This document shows positions 1 through 8,055 of a stretch of 64,000 nucleotides of DNA, piece by piece. Position 1 is the stretch's first letter. The number at the start of each line of letters is the position of its first letter. The position numbers and the translations under genes are program-made. The stretch comes from Sipunculus nudus. Taxonomy: Eukaryota; Annelida; Sipuncula; Golfingiida; Sipunculidae. The stretch is from contig JAPPUL010000076.1 of the NCBI GenBank assembly GCA_026874595.1, positions 684,001-748,000 of the forward strand. Reading direction: 5' to 3'. The notes beneath the pieces are model-generated. The model was given only the letters and a program-made list of their open reading frames with translations. It ran no database searches and was not told the DNA's origin.

Positions 1-11
1 GAGGTGGGGAG

Positions 12-503
12 GTGTATGAGGAAGGGGACATGTTGTCGCTTGATATAAGCGGTGAAGATATACAAAAGGTTGCCTCTTTGCTAAGGCTTGGAGAGGGTCT
101 TGAGTTTAGTTTATTGGTAGATATCCTGGGTATAGATTATAGTGAATATGGCACTGTGCGTAATAAGGCTTCTGATGAGAGGTATGCGGTCGTATATATA
201 TTTTATTCATTAATATATGACTTACGTCTTAAGGTGAGGAGTTTTGTTAAGTGTGCGGAGAAAGGTGTTCCGACGATATGCGGAATATACAAGGGTGCGA
301 TATTAACGGAACGTGAAGTTTATGATATGTACGGGATAAACTTTGTAGGACATCCGGATTTAAAGAGGTTGCTTATGCCGGAAGATTATGAGGGTTATCC
401 GCTTAGGAAGGACTATCCTCTACGTGGGCGAGGAGAGAGGTCAAGTTTCCCAAAATATAATATATATAATAAGCTTAAAGGGCAAGTAGATGGCAGTGGT
501 TAG
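12..503 (+). CDS. nuoC: NADH-quinone oxidoreductase subunit C
   Basis: Peripheral-arm subunit of complex I (the 30-kDa subunit), helping link the hydrophilic arm to the quinone site. The C-terminal half carries the family signature: [18 protein letters not shown] at about residues 97-114, followed by a basic [11 protein letters not shown] tail. The 163 residues given fit the small, unfused form of NuoC. The frame stays open to the left edge of the window, so the GTG at position 12 is only the first usable start seen and the true start may lie outside. It is followed by nuoD after 58 nt and opens the visible part of the nuo operon; nuoA and nuoB are expected just upstream. Confidence 0.93.
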   Translation: MYEEGDMLSLDISGEDIQKVASLLRLGEGLEFSLLVDILGIDYSEYGTVRNKASDERYAVVYIFYSLIYDLRLKVRSFVKCAEKGVPTICGIYKGAILTEREVYDMYGINFVGHPDLKRLLMPEDYEGYPLRKDYPLRGRGERSSFPKYNIYNKLKGQVDGSG

Positions 504-561
504 AAGAGTCTAAGCGGTTAAAAACAGTTAGTTAGGCTAAAGGGTAATAAATAAAAGGATA

Positions 562-1806
562 ATGAAAGAGACATATAAAAGGCTACAGGGATATGATATA
601 GAGGGAGAAAGGGAGGAAGGCAGCTCAACAATAACATTAAATGTAGGGCCGTCGCATCCGTCAACACATGGAACATTGCGCCTAATAGTTAAAACAGATG
701 GAGAGCGGATAGTTAATGTTGAACCTGAGATAGGGTATCTGCATACAGGGTTTGAGAAGCTTGGGGAGTATAGAAGTTATAATCAATTCATAACAGTCAC
801 AGATAGGATGAACTATATATCGCCGTTAAATAATAATATAGGTTATGCGGTAGCAGTAGAGGATTTGCTAGGAATAGAGATACCGGTTAGGGCTCAAATT
901 ATACGTGTTATCATGGCAGAATTATCACGGATAGCAGATCATATAGTATGCGTAGGGCTTCAGGGTATGGATCTTGGAGCATTTAGTGTATTTTTGTGGA
1001 CTTTTGTAGAAAGAGAACGGCTTTATGATATATTTGAAGCAGTAACAGGAGCCCGTCTTACAACGAGCTACACGCGGGTAGGAGGGCTTGCCTTTGACGT
1101 ACCGCTTGATTTTGAAAAGCGAGTTAATGGGGTATTAAAGAGTATAGAGGGATGTATAAAGGAGACGGAAATAATGCTATCTCGCAATAGGATATTTATG
1201 GATCGGACTCAAGGAATAGGAGTACTTAGCAAAGAGTCTGCATTAAATTATGGTGTTACAGGTCCTGTATTGCGTGGGAGTGGGGTGGGATATGATATTC
1301 GGAAAGCGAAGCCTTATTTGTGTTATTCTGAGATAGATTTTGTGGTACCGGTTGAGGATGAGGGAGATAGTTATGCAAGATATATAGTGAGGATAGAGGA
1401 GATGAAAGAGAGCGTAGGTATAATACGGCAAGGACTTAAGCTTTTAAAAGGGACAAAAGGGGATAGGATAAATTATTATAGTAACAAACACGTATTGCCG
1501 GATAAAGATGCAGTTTATGAAGATATGGAGTCATTGATACATCATTTTAAGGTAACAATGCCAGGGGATGAGCATGGAATAAACGCACCTTGTGGAGAAT
1601 GTTATTCGAGTACAGAGTCCCCTAATGGAGAACTTGGTTTTTATATAATAAGTGATGGGGCAAGCAGTCCCTATCGAGTACGAGTTAGGCCGCCGTCATT
1701 GCTAAATTATCAGTGTTTTAGCGAGATAGCAAAAGGGCACTTAATATCCGATATACCGGCAATATTAAGCACATTAAACGTTATAGCGGGCGAGCTTGAC
1801 AGATAA
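562..1806 (+). CDS. nuoD: NADH-quinone oxidoreductase subunit D
   Basis: The 49-kDa subunit of complex I. It forms most of the quinone-binding pocket beside NuoB and is related to the large subunit of NiFe hydrogenases. The N-terminal NVGPSHPSTHGTLRL segment (residues 27-41) holds the conserved quinone-site histidines. The C-terminal segment with RVRPPS and the final GELDR match the family end. At 414 residues the length is normal. AAAGGAT lies just before the ATG. Separate from nuoC, so this is not the nuoCD fusion found in enterobacteria. Only 2 nt separate it from nuoE. Confidence 0.97.
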   Translation: MKETYKRLQGYDIEGEREEGSSTITLNVGPSHPSTHGTLRLIVKTDGERIVNVEPEIGYLHTGFEKLGEYRSYNQFITVTDRMNYISPLNNNIGYAVAVEDLLGIEIPVRAQIIRVIMAELSRIADHIVCVGLQGMDLGAFSVFLWTFVERERLYDIFEAVTGARLTTSYTRVGGLAFDVPLDFEKRVNGVLKSIEGCIKETEIMLSRNRIFMDRTQGIGVLSKESALNYGVTGPVLRGSGVGYDIRKAKPYLCYSEIDFVVPVEDEGDSYARYIVRIEEMKESVGIIRQGLKLLKGTKGDRINYYSNKHVLPDKDAVYEDMESLIHHFKVTMPGDEHGINAPCGECYSSTESPNGELGFYIISDGASSPYRVRVRPPSLLNYQCFSEIAKGHLISDIPAILSTLNVIAGELDR

Positions 1807-1808
1807 AT

Positions 1809-2312
1809 GTGTTAAAAAACGGGAGTTATAAAGAGAAATACATGCAAGAAATAACGCCATCAATAAAAGAAGAGGTAGAAGAGATACTAACACATTTCCC
1901 GAATAAGAAAGCGGCATTGTTGTCAGTTATGCGAGTAGTGGAACGAGAGGTTGGTTATCTAGAGCATGAGGAATGCGAATTTGTAGGGAAGCTGCTTGAG
2001 TTGTCGCCCTCGTATGTATATGGATTTTTAACATTCTACACACATTTTAAAAGATGTCATCATGGAAAGAATAGGATAATGGTATGTAGTACACTAATGT
2101 GTGCTTTACGAGGTTCTGAAGAGGTGTTGAAATATTTAGAAGATAAGCTGGGAGTGGGTGTAGGAGGTAAGAGTGCAGATGGTAAATATTCTCTTGAGAA
2201 GGTAGAATGCCTTGCAAGCTGCGACACAGCACCAGTTATGCAAATAGATGATAAATATCATGAAAATCTAACAAAAGATAAAATAGACGAAATACTATCA
2301 AAGCTAGAATAA
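1809..2312 (+). CDS. nuoE: NADH-quinone oxidoreductase subunit E (24-kDa, 2Fe-2S)
   Basis: NADH-dehydrogenase module subunit carrying the N1a 2Fe-2S cluster in a thioredoxin-like fold. The four cysteines are visible as CSTLMC (about residues 93-98) and CLASC (about 137-141). The rest shows the helical N-terminal domain typical of the family, including the segment YVYGFLTFYTHF. The GTG start at 1809 follows the nuoD stop by 2 nt; an in-frame ATG at 1842 (MQEITPS) is an equally plausible start and would give 156 residues. It works with NuoF and NuoG to oxidise NADH, so this complex I has its NADH input module. Confidence 0.95.
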   Translation: MLKNGSYKEKYMQEITPSIKEEVEEILTHFPNKKAALLSVMRVVEREVGYLEHEECEFVGKLLELSPSYVYGFLTFYTHFKRCHHGKNRIMVCSTLMCALRGSEEVLKYLEDKLGVGVGGKSADGKYSLEKVECLASCDTAPVMQIDDKYHENLTKDKIDEILSKLE

Positions 2313-2368
2313 CTAGTTTAATAAGGATTAAGCTTGAAAAGAAGGAAGTAATATAAGGGAGTAATATA

Positions 2369-3634
2369 TTGATAAAATTCGAGCCAGTTTTAACAAAGAA
2401 TGTAGGAAACGAGAAAGCAAAAGAGCTATCGTATTATGAGGCTGGGGGTGGGTATAAGGGGGCGAGGACAGCACTTTCAAAGGCTCCAAATGAAGTAACA
2501 GAACTAGTAAAAGCCTCAGGATTGCGAGGGCGTGGGGGTGCAGGTTTTCCAACTGGCTTAAAATGGAGTTTTATCCCAAAGGGAAAAAAGCCAGTATACT
2601 TATCCTGCAACGCAGATGAGAGTGAGCCTGGGACATTTAAAGATAGGGCATTAATAGAATATGATCCTCATCAACTTTTAGAAGGAATTATAATATGTTG
2701 TTGGGCCATACAGTCTAACCAAGCCTATATATATATAAGAGGGGAATTTGGGTATGGGTATAAAGTGCTTGTAGAGGCAATAGAGGAGGCAAGGGACAAA
2801 GGCTATATAGGGAAGGATATATTTGGGAGTGGATATGATTTGGATGTATTTGTGGTTAGGGGAGCGGGGGCTTATATATGTGGTGAGGAGACGGCGCAGT
2901 TGACGTCGCTTGAGGGCTCGCGCGGTTATCCGAAGATAAAGCCACCTTTCCCGGCAGTGCAAGGTCTTTTCGGGGCACCGACGATAATAAATAACGTAGA
3001 GACATTATGTAATTTACCACATATAATAGAAAAAGGCTCAGATTGGCATAGAAGCTTTGGGACAGAGAAGAGTCCGGGTTTTAAGATATTCTCATTAAGT
3101 GGGCATGTAAAGAAGCCAGGTAATTATGAAGTACCGCTTGGGACAAAGTTAAGGGAGATAATAAATGAGTATGGAGGGGGGGTGATACCTGAGGGTAAGA
3201 GTGTTAAGGCAGTAATACCTGGCGGCTCATCGACTCCGATATTAAAAGGGGATCAGTTGGATATAAAGATGGATTATGAGAGTCTTTCTGAGGCTTCAAG
3301 CATGTTAGGGTCAGGAGGGATTGTTGTAATGAATGAAGATACGGATATGGTAGATGCGATATTAAACTTGATGAAGTTTTATCATCATGAATCATGCGGA
3401 CAGTGTACTCCATGTCGGGAGGGGACAGGGTGGCTTGAGAAGATATTATATCGTCTTAAGAAAGGAGAGGGCAAGAAAGAGGATTTGGATTTACTAAATG
3501 ATATATGTAATAACATGCAAGGGAAGACGATATGTGTACTTGCGGATGCGGCAGCGATGCCAATGAGAAGCTATTTAGATGCATTTAGAGAAGAGTTTGA
3601 ATCTCTTTTGGAAGTAGAACAAGTGGTAGAATAG
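2369..3634 (+). CDS. nuoF: NADH-quinone oxidoreductase subunit F (NADH/FMN-binding)
   Basis: The 51-kDa subunit: binds NADH and FMN and holds cluster N3, so it is the electron entry point of complex I. Visible motifs in order: the glycine-rich GLRGRGGAGFPTG (NADH/FMN) near residues 51-63, the NADESEPGTFKDR FMN-binding stretch, YICGEETA, and near the C-terminus SCGQCTPCREGT, whose three cysteines plus the cysteine of KTICVLAD ligate the 4Fe-4S cluster. The start is TTG at 2369, supported by AAGGGAG 8-14 nt upstream. At 421 residues the length is normal. 129 nt with a tandem repeat separate it from nuoG. Confidence 0.97.
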   Translation: MIKFEPVLTKNVGNEKAKELSYYEAGGGYKGARTALSKAPNEVTELVKASGLRGRGGAGFPTGLKWSFIPKGKKPVYLSCNADESEPGTFKDRALIEYDPHQLLEGIIICCWAIQSNQAYIYIRGEFGYGYKVLVEAIEEARDKGYIGKDIFGSGYDLDVFVVRGAGAYICGEETAQLTSLEGSRGYPKIKPPFPAVQGLFGAPTIINNVETLCNLPHIIEKGSDWHRSFGTEKSPGFKIFSLSGHVKKPGNYEVPLGTKLREIINEYGGGVIPEGKSVKAVIPGGSSTPILKGDQLDIKMDYESLSEASSMLGSGGIVVMNEDTDMVDAILNLMKFYHHESCGQCTPCREGTGWLEKILYRLKKGEGKKEDLDLLNDICNNMQGKTICVLADAAAMPMRSYLDAFREEFESLLEVEQVVE

Positions 3635-3702
3635 GAGATAGGGTTAGGCGACAGGTTAAAGAGATGGACTTAGAGAGAGGATTTTACAAAGAGTCTTTAT
3701 AA

Positions 3703-3750
3703 AAGGGATAAAAGGGATAAAGGGATAAAGGGATAAAGGGGATAAAGGAT
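3703..3750 (+). repeat. Tandem GGGATAAA repeat between nuoF and nuoG
   Basis: Six successive copies of GGGATAA(A) with period 8-9, starting at 3705, 3714, 3722, 3730, 3738 and 3747. The array lies in the nuoF-nuoG gap and ends about 30 nt before the nuoG start. Its G-rich units resemble ribosome-binding sequence, so copy number could affect nuoG translation; that part is inference. Confidence 0.9.
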
Positions 3751-3778
3751 AGAAAAAAGTAGCTTGAGGTTATTAAGA

Positions 3779-5332
3779 ATGGAGTTGAATGGAAAGAAAC
3801 GTAAAAATATAGTATTAAAGATAGATGGGAAGGAGTATAGGAGTGAGGCAGGAAAGACAGTAATACAAGTATGCCATGAAAACGGTATAAAGGTTCCTCA
3901 TTTTTGCTATCACAAAGATTTGTCAATAGCGGGAAACTGCCGAATGTGCCTAGTGAATGTAAAAGGTATACCAAAGCCTGTGGTATCGTGTGCGACAGTG
4001 GTATCGGAGGGGATGGAAGTTGATACGAGGTCTGAGTTGGTAATAAAGCTTCGAGAAAACATAATGGAGTTTTTGCTTATAAATCATCCATTAGACTGCC
4101 CGGTGTGTGACAAAGCGGGGGAGTGTACATTGCAAAACTATTCATATGATTATGGTTATGCTGCGGGGCGATTTTCGGAGGAGAAGGAGGTAAAGGAGGT
4201 AAAGGATTTAGGAGAACATGTAAAGTATTGGGGTAGTAGATGTATAGTGTGTACGCGATGCGTACGTTTCACAGATGAGATAAGCGGGACAGGAGAGCTT
4301 AGCGTAGTGGGGAGAGGGGATAAGTCTAAAATAGATATACATCCAAAATATCCAATAAACAATGCCTTATCAATGAATGTAAATGATATATGTCCGGTTG
4401 GTGCTTTAGTGAGTGCGGATTTTCTTTACGAGGCACGGGTATGGAATATGAGTCAAAAAAAGAGCATATGTAACATGTGTTCAGTGGGTTGTAATGTACG
4501 AGTGGATGCACTTGATAATAAGATAAAGCGGATAGTGCCGATGGAAAATGAAGAAGTGAATAAGTCGTTCATGTGCGATTATGGGCGGCTTAATTACGGA
4601 TATATATATTCTGAGAATAGATTAAGGGAACCATATTTGGAAGGAAAGGAAGTATCATGGGATAAGGCGTTATTTAGTTTAAAGGAGCGTCTTTTAGATA
4701 AGAAATATGTTATGAGTCTTGGGATTGTGGTATCGGCGTGGAGTAGCAATGAAGTTTTGTATATGCTAAAGGAGCTTCGGGATAAACATTTGGAGGGAGT
4801 CAAGATATATTTTTTTGGTAATGTAATGGAAGCAGATGAAATATATCCTGGATTTAGGATAAGTGGTGATAGGAATCCTAATGTTTTAGGGATAAAGGTT
4901 ATATATGGGATGGATACTGAAGTTAGAGAGGATGTAGATTTAGCTGAAGGGGTAAAGAATTTGTTATATATAGGGGGAGTAGGAGAAGGGTACGTACCTA
5001 AAGGGATTGCTAGTGGGGCAAAAAATAGGTTTGAAGATATAGTAGTTATTGATTATATTAGGACAGAGTTTAGTCGGAGATCAGATTTAGAGTTATCGAT
5101 GTTGAGTCATTATGAAGATAGCGGTAGTTATATAAATGACAAATATATGCTGCAAAGCTTTAAATCAGTGATAGATCCTATGACTTATGGACTTAGCTGT
5201 AAAGAGATACTAAATAGGCTAATGGGGCTTATGGGGGGTGAGCTATCCGAGGGGCTAGAGGGAGATTTTGTTGATGGGATTTACAATAAGTTGGCTGAGA
5301 AGCTAAAAAGGAATAAAGAGGTATTGAAATAG
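3779..5332 (+). CDS. nuoG: NADH-quinone oxidoreductase subunit G (75-kDa iron-sulfur)
   Basis: Carries the iron-sulfur chain from NuoF towards the quinone arm. In order, an N-terminal ferredoxin-like 2Fe-2S domain (cysteines in HFCYHKDLSIAGNCRMC and VVSC), the His-Cys3 cluster (HPLDCPVCDKAGEC), the N5/N4-type motif CIVCTRC with a later DICPVG, and a C-x2-C-x3-C-x27-C set (positions 4469-4576) that matches the optional N7 cluster. The molybdopterin-oxidoreductase-like C-terminal part is short; the whole protein has about 517 residues against 680-900 in many bacteria. ATG 3779 has TTGAGGT 8 nt upstream; an in-frame TTG at 3764 is the alternative. Confidence 0.95.
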   Translation: MELNGKKRKNIVLKIDGKEYRSEAGKTVIQVCHENGIKVPHFCYHKDLSIAGNCRMCLVNVKGIPKPVVSCATVVSEGMEVDTRSELVIKLRENIMEFLLINHPLDCPVCDKAGECTLQNYSYDYGYAAGRFSEEKEVKEVKDLGEHVKYWGSRCIVCTRCVRFTDEISGTGELSVVGRGDKSKIDIHPKYPINNALSMNVNDICPVGALVSADFLYEARVWNMSQKKSICNMCSVGCNVRVDALDNKIKRIVPMENEEVNKSFMCDYGRLNYGYIYSENRLREPYLEGKEVSWDKALFSLKERLLDKKYVMSLGIVVSAWSSNEVLYMLKELRDKHLEGVKIYFFGNVMEADEIYPGFRISGDRNPNVLGIKVIYGMDTEVREDVDLAEGVKNLLYIGGVGEGYVPKGIASGAKNRFEDIVVIDYIRTEFSRRSDLELSMLSHYEDSGSYINDKYMLQSFKSVIDPMTYGLSCKEILNRLMGLMGGELSEGLEGDFVDGIYNKLAEKLKRNKEVLK

Positions 5333-5346
5333 AAAACGTAATACTA

Positions 5347-6411
5347 ATGCTCTTAAAGAGCGTTGTTATCGCAGTAATGGTAATAAGCACGGTACCGATG
5401 TCGCTATTGGCGGAGCGTCGGATTTCAGCGTTTATACAAGATAGGATAGGGCCGAATAGGGTGGGGCCGTTTGGGATATTGCAACCGCTTGCAGACGTAT
5501 TTAAGTTTATCTTTAAGGAGGATGTAATACCGGAGCGAGCGAATAAGTTTATCTATAACCTAGCGCCGATACTAGCGTTCATCCCTCCGGTAATAGTATT
5601 TGGAGTGATACCGTTTGGGAACGTGAGTTGGGGTGAGGAGATGGGAGGAGTTGAATATTTGATAGGGAGTCGAGGAAGCCTTGCGTTATCGGATATTGGG
5701 GTTGGGTTATTATTTGTACTTGCGGTAAGCTCAATAAGTGCCTATGGGTTATCATATGGGGGCTGGTCGTCGTTCAGCAAGTATTCGTTAATAGGCGGAC
5801 TTAGGTCCTCAGCGCAACTAGTTAGTTTTGAGCTTGCAATGGGACTTTCTTTAATAAGTATAATAATGTCGTCGGGGAGTTTGTCGTTAGATGATATAGT
5901 GATATCGCAAAAGGGATATATACTTGACTATGTGCCAGCTTGGTACGTGTTTCGGCAGCCGCTTGCGTTTTTTATATTTTTAGTTACAGCATTTGCAGAA
6001 ACAAATAGACTGCCATTTGATATGCCGGAGGCGGAGTCAGAGCTTGTAGGTGGGTATCACACAGAATATAGCGGGCTTAAGTTTGCAATGTTCTTCATGG
6101 GAGAATATATAGCAATGTTTTCAATATCAGCTTTAATGGTAACTTTGTTTTTTGGAGGCTGGTATTTACCTGGAATAGAAAATATTTTTCCTTATGCTGA
6201 ATACGGGCCCTGGATAGTAGGTTTAATATCGTTTGGAGTATTTAGTTTGAAGGTGGGTATATTCATATTCTTTTTCATATGGGTACGCTGGACCTTGCCC
6301 CGAGTTAGATGGGATCAGCTTATGTATCAGGGTTGGGTGGTGCTTGTACCGCTTGCAATATTTAATATAATGCTTATGGTATTATTGCAGTACTTTGGAT
6401 TTAATGTATAA
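5347..6411 (+). CDS. nuoH: NADH-quinone oxidoreductase subunit H
   Basis: Membrane subunit of complex I that, with NuoB and NuoD, closes the quinone chamber. The conserved first cytoplasmic loop (ERRISAFIQDRIGPNRVGP, near residues 23-41) and the acidic AETNRLPFDMPEAESELVGG loop near residues 218-237 are both intact. Several hydrophobic helices make up the rest; 354 residues is normal. The ATG at 5347 has no clear ribosome-binding site and leaves a short N-terminus; the frame is open upstream to 5317 and an ATT at 5323 overlapping the end of nuoG is conceivable but unproven. Confidence 0.96.
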   Translation: MLLKSVVIAVMVISTVPMSLLAERRISAFIQDRIGPNRVGPFGILQPLADVFKFIFKEDVIPERANKFIYNLAPILAFIPPVIVFGVIPFGNVSWGEEMGGVEYLIGSRGSLALSDIGVGLLFVLAVSSISAYGLSYGGWSSFSKYSLIGGLRSSAQLVSFELAMGLSLISIIMSSGSLSLDDIVISQKGYILDYVPAWYVFRQPLAFFIFLVTAFAETNRLPFDMPEAESELVGGYHTEYSGLKFAMFFMGEYIAMFSISALMVTLFFGGWYLPGIENIFPYAEYGPWIVGLISFGVFSLKVGIFIFFFIWVRWTLPRVRWDQLMYQGWVVLVPLAIFNIMLMVLLQYFGFNV

Positions 6412-6447
6412 TATGCTGGTATTTTGTGGGGATTAGATTTGAGTTTA

Positions 6448-6493
6448 ATGAGAGTAAATAGATGAGAGTAAATAGATGAGAGTAAATAGATGA
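6448..6493 (+). repeat. 14-bp tandem repeat encoding overlapping mini-ORFs before nuoI
   Basis: Three copies of ATGAGAGTAAATAG begin at 6448, 6462 and 6476, and the fourth ATGAGA at 6490 is the nuoI start itself. Each of the first three ATGs opens a five-codon ORF (MRVNR) whose TGA overlaps the next ATG as ATGA. The GAGAG in each unit sits at ribosome-binding distance from the following ATG. This layout is what translational coupling would need. Confidence 0.85.
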
Positions 6494-6957
6494 GAGAATA
6501 TAAAAAGAAATATAAAAAGATAAGCTTATTAGAGAAGTTTTACTTCTTTAGTATACTAAGAGGTCTTTTGCATACATTGAAGCATCTTTTGAAAGTTAAG
6601 AAATTTACAATACAATATCCTGAGGAAAAACCAGAGTATTCAAGCCGATTTCGAGGTTTGCATAGGCTTAAGCAAGATGAAAAAGGACGTATAAAATGTG
6701 TTGCATGTTTCATGTGCGCAACCGCCTGCCCATCAAACTGTATATTTATAGAAGCAGCACCATCACCTGAAGGGTATGGTCCTGATAGGGACAAGTATCC
6801 AGCATCTTTTACAATAGATGAGCTTAGGTGTATATTTTGTGGGTATTGCGTTGAAGCTTGTCCTTGCGATGCTATTGAGATGACTCATAAACATCCTGAG
6901 GTATATGGTAAGCGACAGGATTTTATATATGATCGAGAAAAGCTTTTAAGCATGTAG
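6490..6957 (+). CDS. nuoI: NADH-quinone oxidoreductase subunit I (2x 4Fe-4S)
   Basis: The TYKY subunit with clusters N6a and N6b, passing electrons from NuoG to NuoB. Two ferredoxin motifs are clear: [15 protein letters not shown] near residues 75-89 and [17 protein letters not shown] near residues 115-131. An N-terminal amphipathic stretch ([18 protein letters not shown]) would lie along the membrane, as in homologues. At 155 residues it is normal size. The start is the fourth ATG of a 14-bp repeat array, so translation may be coupled to tiny upstream ORFs. About 120 nt without a gene follow before nuoJ. Confidence 0.96.
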   Translation: MREYKKKYKKISLLEKFYFFSILRGLLHTLKHLLKVKKFTIQYPEEKPEYSSRFRGLHRLKQDEKGRIKCVACFMCATACPSNCIFIEAAPSPEGYGPDRDKYPASFTIDELRCIFCGYCVEACPCDAIEMTHKHPEVYGKRQDFIYDREKLLSM

Positions 6958-7077
6958 TATTTATGAGAGTGATGCACAAAAGCAGTTTATTTGTCTATTA
7001 AAAGGATATGATAGTAAAAGTGTAGTAAAGGCTATAAAATATTAATATAAAACTAATTAATTGATGGAGAGAAGAAT

Positions 7078-7734
7078 TTGGATAACCAGATAGTGCAGGA
7101 GGCACTATTTATCATATTTAGCATAAGTACGATATCACTTGCACTACTTGTAATATATCTTAAAAATCCAATATATAGCTCAATAGCATTAATTGCGTCG
7201 TTTATCCCGATAGCGGGGATATATTTTTTAATGTCAGCTCCATTTGTTGCAATAATTGAGGTTTTAGTGTATGCGGGAGCGATAATGGTACTTTTTACTT
7301 TTGTTATAATGATGGTGGACTTGGGGAAGAAGGAATATGAGGTAGACAAGAGTATGATATATAAACTTCTTTCTTTTGTATTAATATTGTCATTTTTAAT
7401 AGTGCTTCCTCTGTTGCTTTTCTTTACCCCGCCTGATGTTAGTAATAAAAAGGCTGGGTATACAAAAGTCTTAAATAAGACAGGTGATGGGACAGATGAT
7501 GGGAATGAAGAGAGTTTAGGTAGGATTTTAGACAAAGAGGGTCTTAAAGAATTTGGTTCGACAAAAAAGATAGGGGAATATATCTTTGGCAAGACGGAAG
7601 AAACACAAGAGGCCACATTAAAAAATAACAGTGAAAGCATAGCAATAATCTCCTTTGAACTAACATCAATACTTATAATAGTATCAATAATAGGGGTTTT
7701 GATACTAGCAGGACGATATGGGAGGCAAAAATAG
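7078..7734 (+). CDS. nuoJ: NADH-quinone oxidoreductase subunit J
   Basis: Small membrane subunit of complex I beside NuoK. It has the expected N-terminal helices and the conserved VEVLVYAGAIMVLFTFVIMM-like helix (here IIEVLVYAGAIMVLFTFVIM, about residues 59-78), which contains the pi-bulge region important in proton-pumping coupling. A hydrophilic loop of roughly 70 residues (about 122-190) separates the last helices, and 218 residues is somewhat long. The start is TTG at 7078 with ATGGAGAG upstream. The stop codon directly abuts the nuoK start, indicating coupled translation. Confidence 0.94.
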   Translation: MDNQIVQEALFIIFSISTISLALLVIYLKNPIYSSIALIASFIPIAGIYFLMSAPFVAIIEVLVYAGAIMVLFTFVIMMVDLGKKEYEVDKSMIYKLLSFVLILSFLIVLPLLLFFTPPDVSNKKAGYTKVLNKTGDGTDDGNEESLGRILDKEGLKEFGSTKKIGEYIFGKTEETQEATLKNNSESIAIISFELTSILIIVSIIGVLILAGRYGRQK

Positions 7735-8055
7735 TTGAACTTTTTTACTCTAAATAATAGCATAATACTAGGATTAATACTTTTTGGCATAGGAGCCTAT
7801 GGAGTTATAACAAAGCGTAATTTGCTTGTAGTATTAATGAGTCTTGAGATAATGTTCAATGCGGTGGGACTAATAATAATTGCCTTTAATTATTTTAAAT
7901 ATTATAAAGTTGGAGCTGAGGCGGGACATTATTTTGTGTTATTGATAATAGCAGTGGCGGCGTGTGAGGCAGCGGTAGGGCTTGCATTGCTTGTTACAAT
8001 ATATAAAAACAAAAGAAAAATAGATGTAGATAATCTAACGGGACTACGGGGGTAG
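7735..8055 (+). CDS. nuoK: NADH-quinone oxidoreductase subunit K
   Basis: Three-helix membrane subunit related to MrpC, part of the proton-pumping arm. The two conserved membrane glutamates are visible in SLEIMFNAVGL (about residues 36-46) and ACEAAVGLALLV (about residues 75-87). At 106 residues the length is exactly that expected. The start is TTG at 7735 immediately after the nuoJ stop, and its own stop abuts the nuoL GTG. The zero-spacing junctions at both ends suggest the J-K-L block is translated in a coupled way. Confidence 0.96.
   Translation: MNFFTLNNSIILGLILFGIGAYGVITKRNLLVVLMSLEIMFNAVGLIIIAFNYFKYYKVGAEAGHYFVLLIIAVAACEAAVGLALLVTIYKNKRKIDVDNLTGLRG

Noticed and set aside
5323-5346. 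Non-canonical ATT start for nuoH overlapping nuoG
   Set aside because: The N-terminus it would add looks plausible but ATT starts are very rare; ATG 5347 is kept.
7053-7790. Long minus-strand open frame of 245 codons opposite nuoJ
   Set aside because: It mirrors nuoJ and overlaps nuoK; composition is Ser/Ile-rich low complexity with no motif, while the plus strand holds an unmistakable NuoJ.
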